Assembly: GCA_900095095.1 (NCBI GenBank) | Contig: FMBT01000379.1 | Location: 62,001 to 126,000, forward strand | Source of the DNA: Fragilariopsis cylindrus CCMP1102 | Taxonomy: Eukaryota > Bacillariophyta > Bacillariophyceae > Bacillariales > Bacillariaceae | Direction: 5' to 3' | DNA: 64,000 bases | In this document: positions 54,965-64,000 of the stretch, in pieces | Layout: every line of letters begins with the position of its first letter | Position numbering within the stretch: the stretch's first letter is position 1 | Made by a program: the position numbers and the translations under genes | Notes under the pieces: generated by a model | What the model saw: only the letters and a program-made list of their open reading frames with translations | Told to the model about the DNA's origin: nothing | Database searches by the model: none

Positions 54965-57394
54965 ATGATGACATCAATGATGACAAGCACAGCATCAATG
55001 ATGACAACAAGCGTAAGCCGCCGCCCTAATCCTACCACCACCACAAATCCCATCAGCACAATGACAATGACAAATCCCATAAGCACAATAACAATAACAA
55101 AATTAATCAGAATAATAATCATTACTATTATACTTGTATTACTCACAAATACTGGTAGAATGTTTTTCTGTATTGGTAATAATAATAGTAACGACAACGA
55201 TGACGACAGTAGTAGTACTGTTGCTGATATGATCGCTGATCATAGTAGTAGTAGTACGCAACCACCACAACTCCAACAGCAGCAGCAGCAACGTAATGAT
55301 AACAAAATGAATAATACGAATAATACGAAAACGAATACGATTATCAGTGGAAGTACATTGGAAACAATTCCATCCGCAACAAGATTATCACAACAAGAAG
55401 AATCAATTCAATTTCAATTTCAATACAAATATTACAAATACAATAATAATAATAATAATAACACTGCAACGTCAACGTCAACGTCATCATCATCGTCGTC
55501 GTCATCGTCATCATCATCATCATCATCGTATACGATTCATATCCTTGGAGATGATTATGACAATGCCAATAATAGTAGTAGCAGCAGTAGTAGTAGTAGT
55601 AGTAGTAATAAGAATATTATTGTAACAGCCTATTATAAAATACCATCGAAGCATCCACCAAGCAAATATCAACGATGGATGAAAAATTTATTATCTAACT
55701 ATAATGATACAATGATTATATTTACCTCACCATCAACATCATCACTATCACCACCAGACAATGACAATGACAATGACGATAACATAGTCAATAAAATAAT
55801 AGAATTAAGAAAACGGAAACGTAGGAAACGTCGTAAAAGTGATAGGACTACTAGTAGGAACGTTAATAAGAGTGAACAGGAACAAAGAAATGAATATGAC
55901 TATGATAATTCTGATGATGACTATGATTATTATTATATGACTACTATTATTGTTTGTATACCATTACACGAATTACCAATTGCAACACTCTACGATAAAT
56001 CATTTTGGATGGATCAAATTAATCGTGATCCACAATCCAATATACATTCACCATTGACATCATCAGATGCATATAAGAAGAAACTTCTTCTTGAAAAACA
56101 ACACCAAGTAGAACTAGAACTAGCAAAACAAAACAACGATCATGGATCGAACTCGAATTCGAATTCCTCAAATTCCACAACAAAATCTTCATTCAATTTA
56201 TTTGATTCGGGTGAATTATATTGGATATGGTTATCAAAAATATGGTTTGTACATGAATCAATACAGATAATGAATACTATTACCAGTAGTCCTACGTTTA
56301 CTACTAGCAGTTCTACTAACAGTGGTAGTAGTAGTAGTACTAGTAGTAGTCCTAATATTGACAACGACGATAATAAGACTGATGATAACAATGATAATGA
56401 TAATGCGAATGATCGAATTTTTGCATGGATTGATATTGGTTCATTTAGAGAAGAAGAACAAGAAATAGAAAGGGTAGACAATAAACAACAACCACTATCA
56501 CGCGAACGCGAACACGAACCACCAGAACCATCATTGTTATTAAAATATGCAAATGAAATTGTACCAAAAAATGAAATGTTATTTTGGTCTCATTATTCAA
56601 AATCAATATCAGTCTCATCAAAATCAAAATTAAAATCAAAATCAACAGCGTCCAAATCAAACACAAACACAACGTCAAAAAGAATTATATCTTATATACC
56701 ACAACCATATAAACAAACACCTTATTTCAATGATAAACTTTTAAAAGGTGGAAAATATTTTTTTCATTCTGGATCACATTTTATAGGTTACTCACACAAT
56801 ATTAAAAAGTTTTATAGACACTTCCTAAAAACTATGGATATATTCATTGAACGTAATATGACATTAGCAGATGATCAAGCTATATTCCAATCCACCTGTT
56901 TAAGTTATGCAACAGCTAGAGCAACAAGAACAACAACAGCAAGAAATAACATTGAGAACAATAATAATGAGAATAACAATTTATGTGCCTATGCCACAAG
57001 ACATTTAGTTGTGAATAGTAATAATAATAATAATAATAATAATAGAGACAACAACAACGATAATAAAACGCGTTCACAAAAATCAAAATCAACACCAAAA
57101 TTACATAAATGGTTTGGATTAAGAACAATATTAGAAAATGGTTTACAACAACAACAATCGGCAAGTAATAATAGGCTAACTACTACTACTACTACGAAAA
57201 AGTCATCGTCGTCGTCGTCACAATCCAGAAATAGAAGTAGTAGTAGTGGAAATAGAATAATCGATAGTAATAATATGAATAATGATACGAATACTGATAA
57301 TAATAATGACTTTGACAACTTATTAGATTCATTCAATTATTATAAATATAATTATTGGAGACCACCATCATTCGAATATTATTATAAAGCTTGA
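54965..57394 (+). CDS. HtrL/YibB-type glycosyltransferase, type II membrane protein
   Basis: Starts at the ATG at 54965; an upstream in-frame GTG is not used. 809 aa. Residues about 45-60 are a single hydrophobic span (IRIIIITIILVLLT), giving Golgi-type topology. Conserved parts follow the HtrL/YibB (WlaTC) pattern: VTAYYKIPSKHPPSKYQRWM at about 216-240, MIIFT, FWMDQINRDPQ, LYWIWLSKIWFVHESIQ, then FAWIDIGSFR (about 485) with the Asp expected to bind metal-sugar nucleotide, GGKYFFHSGSHFIGY and ADDQAIFQSTC. Ser, Asn and Asp runs split the domain into several segments, making it nearly three times the bacterial length. Sugar and acceptor are unknown. In a diatom it could act on cell-surface glycans. 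Confidence 0.75.
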   Translation: MMTSMMTSTASMMTTSVSRRPNPTTTTNPISTMTMTNPISTITITKLIRIIIITIILVLLTNTGRMFFCIGNNNSNDNDDDSSSTVADMIADHSSSSTQPPQLQQQQQQRNDNKMNNTNNTKTNTIISGSTLETIPSATRLSQQEESIQFQFQYKYYKYNNNNNNNTATSTSTSSSSSSSSSSSSSSSYTIHILGDDYDNANNSSSSSSSSSSSNKNIIVTAYYKIPSKHPPSKYQRWMKNLLSNYNDTMIIFTSPSTSSLSPPDNDNDNDDNIVNKIIELRKRKRRKRRKSDRTTSRNVNKSEQEQRNEYDYDNSDDDYDYYYMTTIIVCIPLHELPIATLYDKSFWMDQINRDPQSNIHSPLTSSDAYKKKLLLEKQHQVELELAKQNNDHGSNSNSNSSNSTTKSSFNLFDSGELYWIWLSKIWFVHESIQIMNTITSSPTFTTSSSTNSGSSSSTSSSPNIDNDDNKTDDNNDNDNANDRIFAWIDIGSFREEEQEIERVDNKQQPLSREREHEPPEPSLLLKYANEIVPKNEMLFWSHYSKSISVSSKSKLKSKSTASKSNTNTTSKRIISYIPQPYKQTPYFNDKLLKGGKYFFHSGSHFIGYSHNIKKFYRHFLKTMDIFIERNMTLADDQAIFQSTCLSYATARATRTTTARNNIENNNNENNNLCAYATRHLVVNSNNNNNNNNRDNNNDNKTRSQKSKSTPKLHKWFGLRTILENGLQQQQSASNNRLTTTTTTKKSSSSSSQSRNRSSSSGNRIIDSNNMNNDTNTDNNNDFDNLLDSFNYYKYNYWRPPSFEYYYKA

Positions 57395-58293
57395 GTAGCA
57401 AACAAAAAAAATTGAAAAGAGAAATGAATGAATAATATAAATAAATATAGAAATAATCTTGAGACTGCGCTGTACAGTACTCACAGTAGCATATGATATC
57501 TACTGTATCTTACTTGTTGTTGCTGTGTACTGTGTGTGGTTGCTTTTGTTTATAAAATTTTATTTCTAGCTTTTTATTTTTACTGGAAGATAGCCTTTAT
57601 TACCACTAAAAGCACATTGTATTCCTTTATGTGTGAATTTGCGCTGTAAAAAATTAAATTCCGCATGTGATTTTTCAGAGATTTTTCACTTGGTGCTTGT
57701 CTGAAATTAGCACTGAATTTTAAATACACGTGTTGTGTATACGGTGGTATACTTTTGGTATTGTACTTTTCACGCGCACACAGTACTGTTCTGCATCCAA
57801 TCCAGTTTCATATTATGATCTCCAAGTTTTGTATCCGAGTAGTTTCCCCAGTCTATATCTCTTCGTACACTGTTCCTAGTCTCGATCCAATAAGCGGCCC
57901 ACCGAATACTCTCCCAAATATTGTATCGAAGTACGGATTCAAGTTCGAGACCGTACATCATGTCCATTCTTTAGCCAAGTTCTATTCCTAGTCTTGAACC
58001 TAGCTAGCTTTATTGATCCGAGTGGTTTGCCGAGTTCTCTCCCTATTTTTTGAAACCTAACTGATTTCCATTATTTTCATAGACAAGTCCTACGCCCGAA
58101 ATAGATGGAGGGAAATTTCTCTAATTTGACTTTGAATGTATATGTTCTAAAGTTGTTGAACCTTCCTCGATCAGGCTACCCTGGAAAAATGCATGTTGAA
58201 GAAGACTAGAAAACAATATGTACATGATGCGTACTATAGTTATTGGATATGAACAAATAATTACTTTTTAACAATCGCTACCGTATGAACATA
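57395..58293. other. convergent intergenic region
   Basis: No gene recognised. Between about 57840 and 58060 some degenerate internally similar blocks occur (CCTAGTCT...GATCC...AGTGGTTTGCCGA / AAGCGGCCCACCGA), possibly remnants of a short repeat. Confidence 0.4.
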
Positions 58294-61200
58294 TTATGAG
58301 ATATTGTATCGCTGACGACGTAAAATACCCCCTTTTTGTGTTTTCTGGCGTACTAAAAGATTTTGTACGCTTTGTAGGTTTGCTGTATTAGCGTGATCTT
58401 CAATATCGATATCTTCGTCAGTAGCTGTTGTTATTGCTGGCTCTGCCGTCAATAAGTTTTTGCTCCCACCTGATAGACATGTCGGTACGTAACTTGCCTT
58501 GTGACAATCGACCAACCATCGTCTCATTTCCTCACGCTCCATCCATGAATAGGAGGCTGATGAACAATTATAATGCAAACGTCCAGTTTGTAAAAGTGCA
58601 GCGTCTTGGTATGGCCGCAAGAATTTCTCTAAAATGATTGAATTGTACAACAGAGTCGGGATAATCATGAACCCGATAATAATTCCTGCCACAAAATTTT
58701 GCTTAAGCATTATTGTAAGAGCTGTTATTAATTGTCCCAGCAGCAAAGAGCTGATAATGAGATGATGAAGCTTGGGCCATTTACTGATTAATCATTAAAA
58801 GAAACGAAAGGAAATATTAGAGCCCAGAAAAAATATGCATCTGTATGAACAACCACATTCTTTTACTTACTCGCCACCACCATCAAATCTTGGCCGGTAT
58901 GCAAAGCAGACGAGCCAACGAAGCATTGGGGAGAGAGCAATAAAATAAAATAGTCCAAAAGTTCCAACCAATGGACAAATCGGTGCAAGTGCGGTTAAGC
59001 ATGAAAAGATGTAACCACTATCTATGTAAATTCTATAGGGTACTTCTGTACCAGATCTTTAAAAGGAGAAAGAAGGAAAGAAAGATTCGATATTAGCGCC
59101 GGCAGTCTCCGTGGTTTGTATAGTAGAATGAATGCGGGACGAATCGACGTACCCTCCTCCCTTCAACATTCGATTGATCCAACCAAGACGGATAATACTG
59201 GTGCCAAAGTTAGGTGCTTGTACTGTAACATCGAGTAGAAGGAATTATATGGGTAAGATTGTTGTAATAGCAAAGACAAAAGCAATAGTACTGGAGTAAG
59301 TTGTACTTACAAAAGTATAGTATAGGCCACGAAATACCTGTAACCGCACGAAAAAGGAAACGAATTGGTAAGAATGCAAGACTATTAGTAACAAGGACAG
59401 AAACAAAATCACAGGAGTATTGTACTTACCACCTGAAAAAATAATGTACGAAATTGCTGTAGGCCCCAAATTCAATGGTGCGGAATTTCCTAAAGTACTT
59501 AGTCCTGATGATACTATTGCTTCGGCTGTCCCACCTATTATTAATGGCAATAAAGAAATAAATGGGTAAGAATGAATCGCTAACGACAGAAACAAAACTG
59601 AAGTATTGTACTTACCTCCATTAAAAAATTGCTGTATACCATTTAATACTATCTGTCCCAGGAAACGAACAACAATATAGAAGTACCAGAAGAATATCAT
59701 AGCTTTTTGCTCGGCCTTTTCCATGCTGCTTGATGATCCTTCGGAATCTGCTAAGAATTTGAAAATTGGAGGACAAACAACAAAAATCAATGACTGCGAA
59801 AAACCTGATAAAAAGGTAGTAAATTTCTGCACATCATCCTTATTAAATGCGGATAGAGCCTTGCTCCAGAGGTCAGGATTCAAAACCATTTTATTGATTA
59901 GATTTACTGGCACGGTATAGAAGCAAGTGAAAAGCACTAAAATAGTATATACGCTATTAAATAAACGAGAGTGTTAGAATTACGAGCAAAGGAGTGATAT
60001 TCAAAACATCCATCTAGAGTACATTTGCAACGTACATCCAACGTCGGACCTTCTTGGATGTGTACTATAAATACCAATTCCGGATACCCAAATATAATAG
60101 GAGAAACAGAGAAAGAAAGGAATGAGGAACTACGACACATATCAACAACATGAGTGCTCCGATGAATAACACGACATATCTTACTGATATAGTTGGGGTA
60201 ACGGGTCGCCTTAAAGTCGGTATGTTGAAGAATGATCAAGAAAAGATGTGAGAAAGCAAATAATAGAATGCGATGCATCTCTAAGAGGTGGGGTTTTGGA
60301 ATTACTCACATGCAACCTCTGGGGAAACATATCAATGGAGGAGAATCTGCAAGGGGGTAGATTGGAATGCCGTCCACTTGCACCCACGCATTGATTGCTC
60401 CGCCATCAGCAAGGCACTGTCTAGCTATAATTGCAGAATGACGAGAGGTGAAGGTTACAACCGCGTACGATGGCTATAATATGAACGAACGGCACAGGTA
60501 TGCAAGCATAAATACAAACATACAAACAAACAAAGAGCGAAAGAGAGAGAGAGACGTGAGATATTCAATTTGTGCTGAGTCAAGTTCAGACGTTGGCGAC
60601 AACGACGAGTGCATGTACTACTACCATTACTACTACTACCATGACTTTACTTACGTGTTGAAGATTTGTCACAAATGCCTTCGCCTCTTCGTCGTCTGTC
60701 TTCCGACCATAATATTTAGGGGTAGTCACAGTAGGTTCTATTCCATTCCATATACGACTAAGACACCCAGCCATCAAGCCTATCTTTGTTTTTAATGGTC
60801 CGTCTTTAATCTCATTTTCTTGATTCGATTTCATGGCAAGTGTCTCCCGTCGCGCAAGCTCCCATTGATCACTATCAAGATGTGAAGAATAATTGGTGGA
60901 GGAAGTACCAACGCAACGACGTTGCCGAATTCCAATAGTCGATGATACGTTATCATTTTTGGACATATCGGATGATCGAGTTTCGCATTCTTTTTCGTCC
61001 TCCTCTGGATTGTTAATAGTTAGTTCTTCTTGACTAATAACAGAATGGACTACATCGTGTCTACCCGATTGTGGTAGCTCAAGGTCGTCATCTTGAGCAA
61101 CGACATTGGCCCGTGCTTCGATCAGTTCATTATTCGATTCCTTCAATTCTTCTAATACATCTTCCTCTTCTTCCTTTAACTTTTCGATACTATAAAAATT

Positions 61201-63327
61201 AAATACCTTCTTATTCAGTCCAGGACCACCTGCGAGTAATGCAGATTGATAGGCAAAGACAGAAAATTCTTCTATGCCCATTCCTAATATAAAGTCATGC
61301 ATATTATCAACTTCCTCCCGAAATCCTAATGACTTGGCATATTCCATTACATCAAAATCTTCGTACCTGAATTTCGGTTCACCAGAAGTTTGAACTTTTT
61401 CGAGAGATGATTTTTCGACGCCTTCTTCGTCTGGTAGGAGTGGATCGTCGTCGTCGTCGTCATTGTCATTGTTGTTGTTGTCTTTCTCGTCATGAGATGG
61501 ATCAAACTCATTACCATGCACGTGTCCAGTCTCCTCGTCGTTATCGTCATCGTTATCGTTATCCTCGTCTTTATCGCTGTCTCTATCGTCATTCTCTTGT
61601 TTTTGGTGCAGCGGCGATGACAGTAAAGACGGCGATGACAGTAAAGTGGAACGTAGTCCTCTTTGGTGCATATTAAGTTCATCTTGCTGGTTCGTCAATA
61701 TACCAATACGTTTATTAATATAGCGGAGCATTTGGAGTTTTTGCTCGCATGCACTATAAAATTAGATGGAATAGAAAATGAAATAGAGCGACATGTCAGT
61801 GTTAGTTAAGGAAAACATCATGGATATTACATAAATTAAGATAGCAACATTAATTAAGGTTATACTTACACCCATTTCGTCCAAGCCTTTGCCACTAGAG
61901 ACGCTTTCGGAATCATTGTAACAGCAGCAACACTTGAAGAAAATCCATCCTGTGGTGGAACAATTTCATCAAAGAAATTTGTTGTTGCAACTAATTGCCG
62001 TTCGATCGGTGTTGCCCCTTCTGTATCATATGTTACCATCGATTTCGGGAGTTGAAACATCACACTATATATACCAACGCTTGGAGGTGTCTCGCGTATC
62101 TCTGGATGAGTCTTCCACGGTGGAAGCACTTCTTCGTCCTCTTTCAGGTCGTTTGCCTTGTCATCGTTGCACTCTTCATTCTTGTTACGTGCATCTATTG
62201 CAAATTTATTCAATTCCTGCATACGTTGTGGAAAATGACCAGCTTCCAAGAAGTAGATCCTTCTCAAAGCAATATTTTCAATCCATTCGCACGTAAGTAA
62301 ATCTGGAACAAAAACAACAAAGTAAGGCGAGAGGAAGGAAAGAAACAGTGGTATAAATTGAGAATATAGTGTGTGTTTGTGCGTGTGCGTGTTTGCAGTG
62401 ACAAGTATTACATATAAAAATATACTTACAAAAAGTATAGATATAAATAATAAGACAACAAATTACGGTAGCAGCAATTCTCCAGGTTTGACCAGCAACC
62501 CATAATTGACCCTGCAATGAACGGTCATCATTGCTACTACTAGTCTCATTGCGGGTTTGATTCATTCCAGATCCAGTTTTATTACTATTCGAATAATCAT
62601 CATCATTAATAACTTTCCCTGGGACAGGTACAATACCTTTCAATGCATCTGCAAATACAGTACTATCAAGAGTTCGATTTATGTCTGTTGCATTAGTATT
62701 ATTATTATAATATCTGTCTGGAATATTGGATATTGTCGTTCTTCTAAAAGCCATTGTATCAGTTTCAATATGAAACTTACAATTTCCGTATCCAAATGTG
62801 TCTGGGTCGCATGTTGCTGTAGCATAAATGGGTAATAGGACAAATGTACATAACATCGCAACTAACAAACTTATTTTAAATAATAAGGTATGATACTTTA
62901 ATAAAATAACGCCATCTAAATTAACTTTAAGAAGTGGACCATCCCATCCCTTATTTCGTGTCCCTGTGCCGGGTATACCCTGTAAGCATTGTTTGTATGT
63001 TAAATTATACGACCATACAATCAATGCAGTCGGATAAAAGGATGTCAATTTATCCATATATTTGTTGGTCTTGTTTTTGTTCTGATTATGATAATACAAT
63101 AATGCATTTTTTAGAACATCTTTTGGTAAATTTGCTGCTCGGGGTGTTAAATTATCATTCCAATTTTTATGGATTGCCAAACCAAATATTAATAGACAAA
63201 CCACAGTGATTAAAATGGAGCCAAGTGCTGACAAAAGAAATAGTGAAGTTGATGTAGTACTCTTAATAGCCGTCGTATTGTTACTAATAGGATTGAGTAA
63301 ATAATCTAAAAACGTAGAATTAAACAT
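58294..63327 (-). CDS. OSCA/CSC1/TMEM63-type ion channel (DUF221)
   Basis: About eleven exons: 63327-62430, 62302-61870, 61753-60655, 60473-60310, ~60209-60139, ~59936-59616, 59534-59430, 59337-59311, 59222-59153, 59056-58871, 58783-58294. Phases agree throughout and give about 1287 aa. The exon 5 donor and exon 6 acceptor are tentative. The first part has one leading span, then two more around a glycosylation-rich loop. The cytosolic domain includes SVGIYSVMFQLPKSMVTYD and, after a large acidic low-complexity insert (exon 3), YAVVTFTSRHSAIIARQCLA, the RRM-like element of DUF221. The pore-type region follows: LFTCFYTVPVNLINKMVLNP, LSGFSQSLIFVVCPPIFKFL, GPTAISYIIFSGGISWPILY, and a multi-span C-terminus. 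The family forms mechanically or osmotically gated cation channels. The start is the first ATG; an in-frame TTG lies 33 bases upstream. Confidence 0.85.
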
Positions 63328-63739
63328 GTCGTATTGATTTGTTTTAACTTCCTGTAGCAAATTCTAGCTCCCTCTCTCTCTCTATTTCTTTCTTTCTTCC
63401 TCTCTCTCCCACCCTACTAGAATCGGATCAAAATTAAGGTAAAACATTTAAAAATTGTACGTGGTGAGATATATTGGAATTCGTTTGGGTTCACTTTTCG
63501 TGTTCAGGCTTTATTCCACCCAGGCTTGATTCCTTATCTAACGCACTCTCTCTCTCTCTCTCTTTCTTTTTTTCTCTTGGCGCATGAACACACGAAAAAT
63601 TCAACCCTTGTGTCTCCAATTTTTATACAGTACGGGATGCAAAATAGAGAAACAGGCGTCGCCGCGGCGGTTACCTAGTATACAAGTTAGTTTGTATAGT
63701 GCCCTAGTACTAGCATTCTCACTCACCTGCTCACCTTCG

Positions 63740-63773
<34 letters not shown>

Positions 63774-64000
63774 TCTTCTTCTTCTTCTTCTTCTTCTTCT
63801 TCTTTCCCGCCTGATAATGGGGGACTCTTTGTTCGATTGTAGCGTACTAATTGTACGAATGAAATGCTGGAAAAATAAATGATCGTGTGTATTATTGTTA
63901 GTTATTGTTAGCTTCTTTGTGGATGTTTTTGAATCTGCTGCGTGAATGTGTGAATACTGTACAACGGCGTATTGTAAAATGCTAGACTGTATTAAGTCGA
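63328..64000. promoter_or_regulatory. upstream region of the channel gene with CT and CTT repeats
   Basis: Contains (CT)n stretches at 63369-63383, 63545-63563 and 63742-63770 and (CTT)n at 63772-63803. Pyrimidine-rich on the plus strand, so purine-rich (GAGA-like) in the gene's own orientation. No gene is supported. Confidence 0.5.

Overview
The window looks like nuclear DNA of a stramenopile alga, most likely a diatom. The DNA is AT-rich. Most genes have zero to two short introns with GTAAGT, GTACGT or GTGAGT donors. Proteins carry long Asn, Asp, Gln and Ser runs coded by trinucleotide repeats. One small protein has the stacked ER-signal, plastid-transit and twin-arginine leader expected of a secondary plastid, and several families are typical of diatoms. 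The species cannot be named from the sequence. Exon structures below were worked out by hand from frame, splice signals and protein continuity.

Layout. 0.5-5.3 kb (minus): one 3-exon gene fusing a SET methyltransferase, a spermidine-synthase-like fold and SpeD-like modules. 5.3-8.8 kb: gene-free repeat block with a ~188-bp tandem satellite, a decayed dispersed repeat and a tandem duplication. 8.8-11.3 kb (minus): a Qa-SNARE-like helix in a long disordered protein. 13.1-16.3 kb (plus): a membrane-anchored papain-like protease behind a duplicated upstream block. 17.3-18.7 kb: low-complexity protein. 19.2-21.0 kb (minus): MFS symporter. 21.8-24.3 kb (plus): Cys-rich seven-helix receptor-like protein with introns; its intronless paralogue is at 48.3-50.5 kb (minus). 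24.6-29.2 kb: two unknown proteins and an EF-hand protein. 29.2-32.2 kb: gene-free decayed repeats. 32.2-37.1 kb: unknown proteins, mostly low complexity. 37.4-40.1 kb (minus): CPBP/CAAX intramembrane protease. 41.0-41.9 kb (minus): diatom-type conserved protein.

42.15-46.54 kb is an apparently complete PIF/Harbinger-like DNA transposon of 4393 bp with terminal inverted repeats, a CAG target duplication, subterminal palindromes, a transposase and a second, unrecognised protein. The right-hand part holds a complex I NDUFB10-like subunit, a tRNA-like remnant, a small thylakoid protein, an HtrL/YibB-type glycosyltransferase and an OSCA/TMEM63-type channel with about eleven exons, one of 27 nt.

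At five places a gene's reading frame is interrupted by what looks like a one-base miscount in a homopolymer. This suggests consensus errors, probably from long reads, rather than five pseudogenes. No operon-like or pathway cluster is evident. The genes look like ordinary unlinked housekeeping, membrane and signalling genes, several in head-to-head pairs sharing upstream DNA.
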